Below, in pieces: positions 13,501 through 36,098 of a DNA stretch of 64,000 nt. The position numbers and the translations under genes were made by a program. This DNA comes from Onthophagus taurus. Lineage: Eukaryota; Arthropoda; Insecta; Coleoptera; Scarabaeidae. The stretch is from assembly GCF_036711975.1 (NCBI RefSeq), contig NC_091967.1, positions 124,001 to 188,000 on the forward strand. The letters run 5' to 3'. The notes beneath the pieces are model-generated. The model was not told the origin of the DNA. It was given only the letters and a program-made list of their open reading frames with translations, and did not search any database. Numbering within the stretch: the first letter of the stretch is position 1; each line of letters starts with the position of its first letter.

Positions 13501-16382
13501 AAGCAATTTCAAGTTTATCGTTAGCTATAAATGCGTATGGTTATCACTATAGCAACATTAACTTTTAAATACATACATTAGTTTCAGATAGAACAAATAT
13601 ATGAAATATACCCAACAAACTATACATATACAGGTGTATCTGAATGACATGCCCAAACTTCAGGGGGTGATTCTTTAGGCAATTTTAAGGGTACTTTGAT
13701 ATATAAACCATGGGCGACTTGGGCTCCCCTAAGGAGCTACATCCCTCCAGAAATGGCGGAAAATTTTGGTTTAATTTTTTTTTCTCAAAAACCATAAACG
13801 CTAGGACAACAAAATTTGTGGAATATGTTTAACTGGTAGTAGAGCACGTTTTCACCCTATTTGTACTTTCAACCTATCCTTCTAAACTACTAAACGTAAC
13901 CACTCCCTTTACATTTTTGCTAAAATTTTTTTATGTACAGGGTAAATACATTAAAAAGAAATTACATAGGTAGATGAAAGTATCCTTAAACTTTTTTGTC
14001 TCTCTAAAATTTTTCCAAAAACGACTAATTTTTGAGAAAAAAAATAATAAAGCAAACACTGCCCGTTCAACAACAGGGTTGTCGATCAAAACTTGGAATG
14101 AATTTTAAATGAAAAAATCTTAGTAGGCTTTGCAATCTTTGTCAGAAATATTTTTGACGTTTAAATGTCAGTGGTTTTCTTACTATTATTATTGTTTTTC
14201 AAATTAATTTATGAATAAAGTTCTACCGCATTTACGCTCGTTCACTCGACGTTTCAAAATTTTAAATAAAACAATAATAACAGTAAGAAAACCACTGACA
14301 TTTAAACGTCAAAAATATTTCTGACAAAGATTGCTAAGCCTGCTATGATTTTTTCTTTAAAAATTCATTCCAACTTTCGATTAACAACGCTACAGCTTAA
14401 CAGTTAGTGTCTGCTTAATTAATTTTTTTCTCAGGAACTATTAACTTTTCGAAGAACATCAGAGAGGCAAAAAAGTTTTAGAATATTTTCGTCTATCTAA
14501 ATAAAATATTTCCAATGTATTTATCATCGTCATAAAAAAGATCTAGACAAAAATTGAACGGGGATGGTTATGTTTAGTAACTTAGAAGGGAAGATTGAAA
14601 GTACAAATAGGCTCGAAACATGCCCTATTATAAGCTAAACATATTTCCCAAATTTCATTTTCTTGGTGTTAATGGTTTTCGGGAAAAATAAAATAAACCA
14701 AAATTTTTAGCCATTTTTGCGTTGGGACACCCTGTACAGGAAAAAGCTGTGCTCTTACATATAGAAGATCATAATTTTTAGTAATTTCTCCATAGTCCAT
14801 CATTCTGCGTACCTTGTTGTCTTATTAAAAGAGCAAACTTTACGGAGTCTTCAAGGATATCGAATGAATTTTTGGTTTACATTTCGTCTAAAAAAAAATC
14901 CCTTTTCACATTGTTTTAAAACTACCAAACCGATTGGAATAAGTATTAATTCCATTTATTGGCTATACAATACTCTTTAGTTTGATGAATAGCACGACCA
15001 ACTCGGTCATCTCTAACTCGAGATTTGCTGCAAATAATCAAATTACCCCTAAAAAAAATCATATCTCCAAAACGTATCCATAGAAAAAATTTTAAATGTG
15101 ATTTTTGGGTTTAGGGAACCAAACTACATAAGAAAAATACAGTGGCGTCAAATGTACATTTTATGTTTTTTTTTTGTAGACTAGTTAAAATAATAAAGTT
15201 TTTTTGAAAGCGTTTAATAACTTTAAAAGGGCCTTCAAACTTCAAGATTTCGCAAACCAAAAGGCATTCGAACACCAAAAAAACACGAAAAAAACACCAA
15301 ATAATATCGAGAATAGGAATCGCGTAAGACTACACCGGAATATATTCTCCAACGAATAAAATCATTCAACGGTAGGATGACTAATTGTAAGCTGATATAA
15401 AAAAGCGTCGCTATGAATAACTGAATTTAACTGAATTGAGCTCAGGACGACCTCTTTTAACCAACAGCGGAACTATACAAATTTTTTTTGCACTTTTGCG
15501 AACATCACGTGATTGAACGGCGACCTTAAGCAATTTGTGCTTACAGTGCCATCTAGCCGTCCGTGGTACCCATTAAATATCTGTCTTTTTTTATACGTAT
15601 TGAGTTAACACACCGTGACTACTATTAAATAAGCTACTATACTTATTTATCATTTATATTTACAACATAAAGATTGCAAAGAGCTTTCAGTCATTTGACA
15701 GATCAATTGATACACAATCCATTAACACAAAGTCTATTAATACACATTTGGTAGAAACAATTCTATCTAACGCCATTTAATTGTCGTTCTGCATCGATAG
15801 CCTAAGAAACAAGGTTTTCATCCGAAAATATGTTGTAATCTCAACAAGTTTAGTGAAAATAACTTTTTATTTTGTGCGTGGGTATAAATTAAACAATTTC
15901 TGGTTAGAATTTAATACGAAAATGCAATTTTAACATTGATTTTAACTTCCAAAAAGAAACGTCAAATCGCAACTTTAAAGTGATTTTTCGGTAAGTACTA
16001 CACTTTTCCGCACTTTTTTTTTATCATTAACACATCTTTTGAGTCATTTCCTACCGATTAAAAAAAAATTCATCGATTTTTAAGAGGGACAGCTAATCTT
16101 AATATATGCCATTCTTAATTTTATATTTTAGCTTTAACACCATTTATAATGAACCATTTGGAACGTAGAGGAACGCTTTGTCGTTATCCATGGTTAAATC
16201 TGCCGATGCAAATAGCACTTTTAGGATTATTTTTAACATTTGCAACACCGTTATGTTGCGCTTTGTTCAAACAGAAAGCGGAAATACCCGTGAATCGATT
16301 GGAGGAGCCGCTCAGGTGTAAGGTGAAGAAAATGTTGGGAGTCGACTGTCCAAAATATGTTTATTACAATAAAGGGTTATAG
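7516..16382 (+). CDS. Sfxn1-3: Sideroflexin (SFXN1/3 type), 326 aa, six exons
   Basis: Coding exons are 7516-7682, 7734-8006, 8057-8132, 8184-8269, 8328-8455 and 16132-16382; all junctions are GT..AG and in phase. The protein carries hallmark sideroflexin blocks: [38 protein letters not shown], a Gly/Ala-rich membrane helix, [30 protein letters not shown] and a C-terminal YYNKGL. Family members are multi-pass inner mitochondrial membrane proteins of about 320-330 residues; SFXN1/3 import serine for one-carbon metabolism. The start is the first ATG after an acceptor, and [19 protein letters not shown] fits the family N-terminus. Introns 1-4 are about 50 nt, but intron 5 is 7.7 kb because of inserted repeats. 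AATAAA lies at 16479-16484. The next gene starts only 234 bp after the stop codon. Identity is very likely; the exact paralogue is less certain. Confidence 0.93.
8960..12165. repeat. Inner inverted-repeat pair of the sideroflexin intron nest
   Basis: The arm 8960-9364, containing CCAATACGAAAGTGGAAATG, matches 11756-12165 in reverse complement. A third, more diverged partial copy sits at about 9962-10135, also inverted relative to the first. The arms share the 90-bp TTCGTATTAAAT module with the outer element, so the two layers are related rather than independent families. No protein coding is visible between the arms. Confidence 0.75.
10640..11757. repeat. Foldback palindrome, arms about 490 bp
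   Basis: The arms are about 10640-11130 and 11255-11757 and pair imperfectly around a centre near 11190. Matching words include TGTGCAATTGTTATCAAACC on the left, paired with its complement near 11500, and ACGTTTAATT near 11042 paired near 11365. Divergence between the arms is appreciable, so this palindrome is older than the outer 460-bp arms. It sits inside the inner inverted pair. Confidence 0.7.
12338..12392. repeat. Short near-perfect hairpin
   Basis: CCAGTCAACATGAAAATGAT at the left is answered by its exact reverse complement after a spacer of about 15 nt. It lies in otherwise featureless sequence (12166-13630) inside the sideroflexin intron nest. Such a short strong hairpin could be the remains of a very small foldback element. 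Confidence 0.7.
13631..14734. mobile_element. Foldback element with CAGGGTG-type end
   Basis: The right end reads GGGACACCCTG followed by TA; the left end is preceded by TA and starts CAGGTGTATC. Arms at about 13752-14200 and 14268-14720 pair imperfectly around a centre near 14235; matching words include TTGACGTTTAAATGTCAGTG. The left end carries about 120 bp with no partner on the right. It is one of several elements of this type in the window. There is no coding capacity. It lies inside the 7.6-kb sideroflexin intron element. Confidence 0.7.
14735..15627. other. Intronic spacer, no gene seen
   Basis: AT-rich intron sequence between the foldback at 13631-14734 and the right arm of the 7.6-kb element. 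No reading frame or recognisable repeat end was found apart from a GCCATCTAG word at about 15548. Confidence 0.5.
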
Positions 16383-16615
16383 GTAAAAAGTTTCGAAATG
16401 TATCGTAATAAAAGGATAAATGTTAGATGAATCGTGGTCGTAGCATACAAAATGTAATTGTGACAATAAGTGATTAATAATAAAGAGAATGAAATCATGG
16501 AAACGTTGTCAAAACATTTTTTGTACGGGTTTTCTTTCAAAATCAATTCGAAAATGTCGCGGTTTTTAAGGAAAGTTATATATTATTGAAAATAATTTTA
16601 TGATATCAATTTATA

Positions 16616-19600
16616 ATGAGTCGAAGAGTCCCTCCTGGAAGACCAGTAGGTACTTCCCAATCAAGATCAAGGTAACTAAGTAAATACACCTAATTCTGTT
16701 TTTACGCGAATTTGATATAACGCGATTAATAAAATATATTTTATTCTTTTTTTACGCGATTTAATTTGATTTAACACGATGCAAGAAATTTTAATCTAGA
16801 ATAATTTTGGAACTAAAATTTCGTGTACTTGCAAGTATGTGAAAGCGCTTGAAAGGTATATGATTGTGCGAGAATCGATACCCCCTGATTGCGCGAGCGC
16901 ATCAATAGTTACAGGGGATTTCCCTAATTTTATATCATCTCACATCTGTTTTGGTTAAAATAATTACGAGTTTACAGTTTGGCTTCAATGTTTAAGGTGA
17001 GTAACAAAATCGAATACAATATTAAATAAAATATTTTTTAATACATTTATTCTTTACTTACTTATTACGTATAAATAAATAAAATTTTTATAGGCGATCT
17101 AATTACAATGTCAGCTACAAAACAAACAAAAAGAAAAGCTATTTCTTTGGAAATTAAAATCAACATTTTAGATAATTTTGCTAATGGAGATAGTGCCACC
17201 ACTGTAGGGCAATGTTTCCGTTTAAGAGAATCCACCGTAAGAACTATAAAAAAAAATGAGGACGCGATTAGAAAATCTGTAAATGCTGGGACAAAATTAA
17301 GTGCTCATACAACATCATACACAAGAGACATTGTGAAGCAAAAAATGGAAAAGGCTCTTGTAATATGGATGGAGGATATGTCTCAAAAACGAATACCCGT
17401 TGACGGAAATAACATCAAGCAAATGGCATTAAAGATTTACAACCAGATTAAAGAAGCGGAACCACAAACATCAGACGAGAAAAGAAGAAAATTTGAATTT
17501 TCTGCTAGTACGGGATGGATGAATGGTTTTCTACAACGACACGCGTTACATAATATAAAGATAAATGGTGAAATTGCATCTGCAGATGATGTAGCAGCTA
17601 AGGAATTTCCAGCAAAACTGGCTAAAATAATTGAAAAAGGTGAAACAGGCCTTTTCTGGCGTATGCCAAATAGAACATACGTAGCTAAATCCCAGAACAC
17701 TGCCAGTGGGTTCAAGGCGGCCAAAAATCGCGTAACCTTTTTATTTTGCTCTAATGCGTCTGGAGATCGAATGTTGCTTGTTAATCGAGCTCTAAAACCA
17801 CGGTCTATGAAAGGTGTAAATTTAGATACCTTATCAGTACACTGGACAGCTAATAAAAAAGCCTGGGTAACTAGAGAAATTTTTAATGAATGGTTTGTCA
17901 AACATTTTATCCCAGAAGTGCGTCGCTATATGAGCGATAAAAGTCTTGAATTTAAGGTTCTTCTGATTATAGATAACGCACCTGGCCACCCACACATAGA
18001 GCACCCGAATGTTGAATTTTGTTTTCTTCCTCCAAATACTACTTCCTTGATACAGCCGTTGGACCAAGGAATTATTACAACCTTTAAGACCTATTACGTA
18101 AAGCAAACATTTCGATACATTTTAGATAAATTAACAAATAATAAAAATGTAACGGTCATTGACGCGTGGAAGAACTTTACAATAAATGACTGCATAAAAC
18201 ATGCTGGATTAGCACTATCCGAATTGAAACCATCAACTTTGCACGCATGTTGGAGATCTCTTTGGCCAGAATGTGTAAAAAATAAAGATCATGTGCCTTC
18301 TAATATGGATCAATACCCTAACATCACAGCCTTAGCTCATGAAATAGGCGGAGAAGGATTTGCTGATATATCGTCTGCAGATATCGATGAATTACTAGAG
18401 GATAAAGCACTTACTGATGATGAAATCATTACTTTAGCGCTTGAGATTCCCGATGATAAAGAATGCAGTGAAATTGACGAAGAGATTCCTACCCTTACCG
18501 CAAATGTAATCAAAGAAGGACTACAACTCGCTACTAAATTATGCGATCATTTTCAAAAGCATGATCCTATTGAAGAAAGATCTACAAAATTTCAACGAGA
18601 CATTAAATTATTAATGGGCAGTTATCGTGAATTGTATAACAGCCTTATCAAACCTGGAACACAACGATCGATAACAGAATTTGTGACTAGAACCACTAAC
18701 GTGGCAGCACAGCTTGAGAAGGAAAGCGCATCGAAAAGTGATAGCAATTAGAAATTAATTTTCGTTTTTTTCACTAAATAATGATTTTTTCTTTACTTTT
18801 ATTTTATTATTATTTCAACTTATGAATTATTTATTATTTTTAAATAAGTTTTATTAAATAAAAGCACATTAAAGTAACCGAATTTATCTTTCTTAATCAT
18901 AACATTTTAACCGATTCTTCAAATGTCGGAACCTATCCCGTATTTTTACATAAATACCGTATCTTTTTTTACGCGATTTTCTTTTACGCGAATTTATTGG
19001 GAACGTATCTGTCGCGTAAAAACAGAATTAAGTGTATAATTCAACGTTCATATATAAAAATAAAAATTTTTAGTGTTGGCGGTTGTGGACCATCATGTCC
19101 AGCAGTTTCCTCATCTGCAAGACTTTCGCGAATTCAACCACCTAGAGTTAGCTCTCAACCACCGAGACCATCCGGAACAATCCCAAGAATGACAGCTCCT
19201 CGATCAACAGCTAGAGTTCCATCGGCAGCTCCTCCACAACCAGTTTATCAAAAACGAAATTTAACAACTTCTTCAGGTTACGGACTTAAACCGACATCAA
19301 CCTCCAAAATAACGTGAGTTAAAAAAGTGTAGTTTGGTGAAATTATTTATTTTTAATCGTAGCAAAACAACAACTAAATCCGTGGAGGTTAAGAACACCT
19401 TAAAGGGGCCACAAAAGGTGATTAAAGAAGTAACTAAAGCACATCAGGCGTCTTCAGGAGCCAATGTAGGGACTGTTCCACTTCCAAGTACATCGCGAAC
19501 GCAAACATCGGTTATGCAAACTCGAGTAATTACAAAAAATGTTATTTTTTAGGAGTGTTTTTATTAATTTGAATTTTCTAGCCTGTCTTAGAACGAAAAT

Positions 19601-21386
19601 CGAGTGCCAAACGGCCACCTCAAATTGTCCCAAAAAGTATGTTGGGAAATGTTACACAAAAAAGTCGACTATCTCAACAAGTCGATCAATCGTTGAATCA
19701 AGTGGCTAAATCGAACCCGAGAAGAATAGTGACAGCAACCGGTGCTAAAAGATCAATCGTTCGAGCACCCACAGTTATGATTAACGACGTCCCTGTTAAT
19801 CCAAAGCGGCAAGTTATTACCGAAAATATCGTCGAATCATCTCCTGGTATTGAAAAAATTTCACGATCTTTAATCGGGATTGAAAAACTGTCACCTTGTA
19901 CCGCTCGAAAAACGGAACTGCAATTACAACAACTTCAACATTCACCTGGGCCACATCCGGTAACTTTTTGATCCCAATTTGATACATAATAAAATTATTT
20001 TTCTTTATAGCCATCTCCATCGAAAGACACCATTTCGGTTAGAAATGTAATAAGCGTAACAGATAATGGTACAACAGACACCGCAAAAATAGTTACTTAC
20101 GAAAAAACTGAGGTAAATCAAAAATTAATTCTCATATAATTTCTTTTTAATTATCATTATTAGCCAAGTCAACAATTCGGGTTATCCCCCGCTGAAGTAA
20201 GTAGAATGATCCGGGAAGAAAATCAAGATATAAGTAACAGCCGTAATTGGAAACCAATTGAAGTTGTTTCATCCGTCCAAACTACTCTCCCAATTAAAAA
20301 ACAAGAACACGAATACATGTTGGATCCATTAACACATAAAGCCCTTCATGATTCAGTTGTGATACCAGAACAAGCTCCGGACGAGGCCCCCCTAGATGAA
20401 ATTTCCCCAGAACTTTTAGCGGCAATGATTCACACGGAAGAACAAGGAATGGATATGGTTTCAGAACCCACTCATATCTACACTTTACTATTTCCGGATG
20501 ATAACGAATTAGGTCCCGATGTTATGGAAGTAAATTCGGCGGCTCCGGCTCCTTTAGACGATGTTGCTGTACCTTCACACACGCTTCCAGAAGCCTTTTA
20601 CAATAATAGTGTTAATCCGGAGCTTGAAAGAGCTATTTTGGAAACTGAGGGGCAAGGAAAAAGACCTAGCGCGGCTGGGTTTAGTGAATATCAAGAGAAA
20701 AAGCAACCTGGATGCGATCAATCAGAAGTTTTAATCGAAAGAATAAGTAAGATGATTAAATTTGATTTTATAATTAACAACATATTTTTTTTAGAAACCA
20801 AACATGTTAAAAAGCGTGAGCCACAAATAGAAGCTGTTAAACCCCTGGAAGAAGAAGAACCTCCTTGGGGCGACGATCCAGTTGAGAATGAAGCAAGGAT
20901 GCAAGAACAAAGAGAACGGGAAATGCAATTACAACAAGAACAACTAAGTAAATTAACAACTAATTTATTTTAAAACTGATAAACTTATCGTTATATTATT
21001 TTAGTACAAATAGAAAAAAATTTAGCTGCTGTTGTTGGAGCACCTAAAGCTCCTCCACCAACGGTTTGTAATCCAGCAGATAGTTTTATGGTTGGATTAT
21101 CAAATGAAAATGCAATTGATTATATCTTACACGTTGAACCTCCAACATATCTTTCAAAAGCTCAATTACGAGGATCATCTGTACCACCTTGGTTCCCAGG
21201 TTAAAATTTTTAATTAATAACAATAACCTTAACCTTATTTTATTTATTATTGTAGGTTATTACGTCGCCTTTCCTGAGATACCCGAGTTAATAACCACCG
21301 TAAAATATCCGACTATTGCGTTAACCTCCGCGTGGAGACACGTCCAACCCAATATCTTTCCAGAAGATAGCTTTTTGGTGCTCTAA
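16616..21386 (+). CDS. Unrecognised low-complexity protein, 666 aa, nine exons
   Basis: Exons: 16616-16671, 19074-19313, 19363-19525, 19582-19959, 20011-20112, 20164-20746, 20795-20947, 21005-21199, 21256-21386. All junctions are GT..AG and phases agree throughout, so the gene model is strong although I do not recognise the family. The N-terminal half is basic and rich in Ser, Thr, Pro, Gln and Arg (starts MSRRVPPGRPVGTSQSR) and looks disordered. The middle is acidic with short hydrophobic motifs, and about residues 500-545 form a Glu/Gln-rich probable coiled coil. The C-terminal 100 residues look folded (YYVAFPEIPEL, SAWRHVQPNIFPEDSFLVL). No signal peptide or membrane segment is visible. AATAAA lies at 21450-21455. 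Intron 1 carries a pogo-type transposon. Function unknown; no claim is made. Confidence 0.8.
16687..19034 (+). mobile_element. pogo/Tigger-type DNA transposon, complete ends
   Basis: TA dinucleotides at 16685-16686 and 19035-19036 flank terminal repeats CAC(C/T)TAATTCTGTTTTTACG. Several subterminal ACGCGA(A/T)TT words occur at both ends. The 2348-bp element holds one long transposase frame and nothing else. It lies in the first intron of the unrecognised gene, in the same orientation. The ends are matched and the frame is open, so the insertion is fairly young. It splits the host intron but leaves its splice sites alone. Confidence 0.9.
17108..18751 (+). CDS. pogo/Tigger transposase, 547 aa, first catalytic Asp apparently missing
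   Basis: The order of parts is that of the family. There is an N-terminal psq-type helix-turn-helix (KRKAISLEIKINILDNF), a CENP-B-type second DNA-binding domain (about residues 70-150, ending in the FSASTGWMNGFLQRH block), and a DDE_1 domain. Catalytic neighbourhoods two and three are present: LLIIDNAPGHP near residue 288 and PPNTTSLIQPLDQG near residue 315. Around residue 178 the family usually reads a glycine, then about 10-11 residues, then a block (N.DETGLFW) whose Asp is the first metal ligand. Here IIEKG runs straight into ETGLFWRMPNRTY, so about 11 codons including that Asp are absent. About three residues also seem to be missing near GDRMLLV. The frame stays open, so it makes a full-looking but probably inactive protein. 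Confidence 0.88.
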   Translation: MSATKQTKRKAISLEIKINILDNFANGDSATTVGQCFRLRESTVRTIKKNEDAIRKSVNAGTKLSAHTTSYTRDIVKQKMEKALVIWMEDMSQKRIPVDGNNIKQMALKIYNQIKEAEPQTSDEKRRKFEFSASTGWMNGFLQRHALHNIKINGEIASADDVAAKEFPAKLAKIIEKGETGLFWRMPNRTYVAKSQNTASGFKAAKNRVTFLFCSNASGDRMLLVNRALKPRSMKGVNLDTLSVHWTANKKAWVTREIFNEWFVKHFIPEVRRYMSDKSLEFKVLLIIDNAPGHPHIEHPNVEFCFLPPNTTSLIQPLDQGIITTFKTYYVKQTFRYILDKLTNNKNVTVIDAWKNFTINDCIKHAGLALSELKPSTLHACWRSLWPECVKNKDHVPSNMDQYPNITALAHEIGGEGFADISSADIDELLEDKALTDDEIITLALEIPDDKECSEIDEEIPTLTANVIKEGLQLATKLCDHFQKHDPIEERSTKFQRDIKLLMGSYRELYNSLIKPGTQRSITEFVTRTTNVAAQLEKESASKSDSN

Positions 21387-21605
21387 AAATGCTCTTACAA
21401 TTTTTTTTTTCAGTTTTTGTTAATAATGATAAAACCAATATAATTTATTAATAAATTGTTTCAAATATTATTGATGAGTAGTTCATACTTGTATTATAAA
21501 AACTTAAAGTGAAGAAGATAAGAGAATATTTTCTAATTAACCTCAAATTATATCACAGAACAGATACTCTGTGCATCACAGAATATATAATTATACAGCG
21601 TGTTT

Positions 21606-22192
21606 AAACAAATTTTTTGTAATTCGCGACGGTAATGAAAGCTCTAACGGTACTCAAACGGGTGCTGTAATGAGACTCCTTACAGCATCCGATGCTGTAA
21701 TGAGATTTTAGTAACATTTTATGCAACCAGTTCAAGTTGGTGACATTGGGTCATTAATTTTTCTAGTTGTCAATGTGACAATTTTTGTCTATGGATGTTT
21801 AAACACGTTTTTAGCATCGAATACAAAGTCCACAATGATGAGGACATTGACTCTGAGCAATTTCTCTTATTTTGGGAGGTGTACATCAAACATTTTTTCA
21901 AGTGAATATATTTTGTGTTTTGACAGTTTCTAATTGTCAATTCAAAGTTTCTATTTTCAAGTGTTCCGGTGTTACCAACTGCTACATACCTATTTCCCTA
22001 CATTGCCAAAATTTACTTTATTTTTGTTAAAAAAAAGTATAAAAACGCTAATTACAAAAAATAGCATAAAAAACACGTTTCATAAGACTTAAAGCACTCA
22101 TTCATTAAAAAACTCGTGGCTTCGCCACTCGTTTTTCAACTTGAATTCGTGCATTTCAAGCGTGTCTTACGAAACTTGTTTTTTAATATACT
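21606..22192. mobile_element. MITE-like repeat E1, copy 1
   Basis: About 590 bp, from TTTTTTGTAATTCGCGACGG to GAAACTTGTTTTTTAATAT. A second copy, opposite in orientation and split by later insertions, lies in Miro intron 3. Internal TTTTTTGTAATTCGCG has an inverted partner near 22045, and the final 110 bp form their own foldback (CACGTTTCATAAGAC against GTCTTACGAAACTTG). TTACAGCATC..GATGCTGTAA at about 21680 is a further perfect palindrome. Short frames inside are not credible genes. The end structure suggests a non-autonomous DNA element; superfamily unknown. Confidence 0.75.
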
Positions 22193-22277
22193 AGTTTTTC
22201 GTCCAATCAGCAGATCGCAAATCAGACTCAGGTGCCACCGGTCCGGTAGGCCGATGATAACTCGTTTCCCACGTGTA

Positions 22278-23273
22278 CAGGATGGTTCAAATTCGATGTC
22301 CGAATAGGCTAACTCGGAAACTATAAGAGTTAGAAAAAAAGTAGCTTCCATGTCATGATCTCGTCTTTCGAGAAACTGTTAATGCCGAAAACCTCATAGC
22401 GCTATCGTCTTTTGTTTTTCCCCTAGAGGCCAAAATTGAAAATATCGTAAAACCAGCAAGTGCAATTATCTTCGTTATTATTCTAGGTGGAGTATTATAA
22501 CTAAGACATTATATGGACACTTTTTTACAGAGAATTTGATGATGTAGACAAAAAAATTTTTTCGGTTTTAGATTTTGAGATATCATGACAATTTTTATTT
22601 TTTTAAATGGAAACAACCACTGATTATTCGCTTATTAAATTCTTTATTTTTTTCTAATTACAAAAATATAGGGTTCGAAAGGTCTTTTTCTTATTGTTTT
22701 AGAATAAAGCTAAAAATAAACTTTTTTTATAAAATTTCCATCTAGTGTCGTCGACGAAATTAAATTTACAGTTTCCTGTAAAAATTTATATAAAATTTAC
22801 TTTATTTTCTAATATGTAACATTCTAACATGTTAAACTTTTCGTAATCCATCTTAAAAAACAGGATTTTTAAAGTGACACTTCAGAAAATTTTTGAAATG
22901 TTGCTATGTTTATTTGAATTTAAAAAAAAAAATATGGCGCCATCTATCAATAATTTATTAAGTCATTTAAGAATAATATTAAATATTAATAAAAAATGTG
23001 AAATAATGCAATCTATTCCAACTTTTGTATAATTACATATATAAATTAAATAGTTCAACAAATATATTTGTTTCAAATATCAGAAATATGTTTTTTTTCA
23101 TTTTTAATTATAGTACTGTAATTTACAGGAAACTGTAAATTTAATTTTTTGGAAGACACTAAAAGAAAAGTTAATTTTTAGCTTTATTCTAAAACAATAA
23201 AAAATAGACCTGTCTAACCCTATATTTTTGTAATCAGAAAAAAATAACGAATTTAATAAGCGAATAATCAGTG
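22278..23273. mobile_element. Foldback element A, truncated copy
   Basis: Starts CAGGATGGTTCAAATTCGAT after TA (22276-22277). It shares its whole left arm with the copies at 37513, 52623 and 59518: the GTCCGAATAGGC start, then CCCCTAGAGGCC, ACCACTGATTATTCGC and TTTACAGTTTCCTGTAAAT. The right arm repeats this in reverse but stops near 23273, so the outer 300-350 bp of the right end is missing. The central spacer holds GGCGCCATCTATCAATAAT. No coding. Confidence 0.85.
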
Positions 23274-35246
<11,973 letters not shown>

Positions 35247-36098
35247 AATCAATCTTAAAAAAATGAGTCGCTGTCGAAAGATTTTTTTTTTCTAAAATTT
35301 TTTGTTCCTCATTTTCATATTTTCAGCTCCATACAAAGTGCTTTACGAATTAATTTTTGTCATATTCTAACTTCACATTACCCCAGTATTCCTCAACCAA
35401 GTTTCTGTCTCCTCCATTCAAGTTTTAAATTCGAAGATAAATAAAAAATATTAAGTAGTGGATAAAAATGTACTTTTTTAAGATTTTTTTTTGTAAATAT
35501 TAGATGGTGGAGAGTATTTTTTTGGTCTTTTTGACAGTAATATTGTAATTTTAAGGTTATTTGTAATCATTAAAAAAAATAACATAGTGGCAGAAATATG
35601 ATATAATATTAGTTTCTTAGATTTTGAAAAAATCATTAGAAATAGAATGTAACAATGACCATCAAAAACTAAAAATATTTAAAAAAATACAATTTCGACT
35701 TCCTTAATAACAATAAATTAGTTATTGTATATTTAAATGTATTTTTATAGATATGGTGCAAAAGAAAACTAGTCCTCGATTTATTTTCTTTTTTTTTCAA
35801 AGTACTGCCAGTGTAAAGGAGGACTTAATATTAACTTAACGAAAAAGAACAAACTTTTTTTAAGGCAGCTACTTAACTTTATTTTTAATTCTAAATATTA
35901 ACTGCAAATAAACAAATTAGTATTCTAACATATACTTTGTTTTCTTGTCAAATTATTATAAAGTTGGTAACAGTTGGTAAAATTAACATTGACGTTTAAA
36001 TGTTAATCTAGACTAGATAATACCAACATAAACCCTAAAGAATTAACCTTGACAGGTATTATAGAAAAAAAGTAACTAATTTATTTTATCCTTTATTT
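35247..36098. other. Convergent intergenic region between Miro and the SDR gene
   Basis: Holds the Miro 3' untranslated region with a poly(A) signal at 35440-35445. On the minus strand, TTTATT words at 35878 and 36080 are possible poly(A) signals for the SDR gene. No other gene seen. Confidence 0.6.

Larger units (their letters stand above)
8491..16092. mobile_element. 7.6-kb composite element with about 460-bp terminal inverted repeats
   Basis: Sequence 8491-8945 reappears in reverse complement at 15628-16092. The tips read CTGTCCC(A/T)CTTAAAAATCG, with TA nearby on both sides (left ATAC, right GCTA), so a TA target duplication is possible but not certain. It fills intron 5 of sideroflexin. 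Inside are further inverted pairs (8960-9364 with 11756-12165, and two palindromes). A 90-bp module starting TTCGTATTAAAT occurs four times, twice on each strand. There is no transposase frame, so the element is non-autonomous. It looks like a foldback that grew by further insertions. Confidence 0.8.

Noticed and set aside
17437-18106. Two minus-strand frames of 154 and 90 codons
   Set aside because: They are antisense shadows of the pogo transposase frame.
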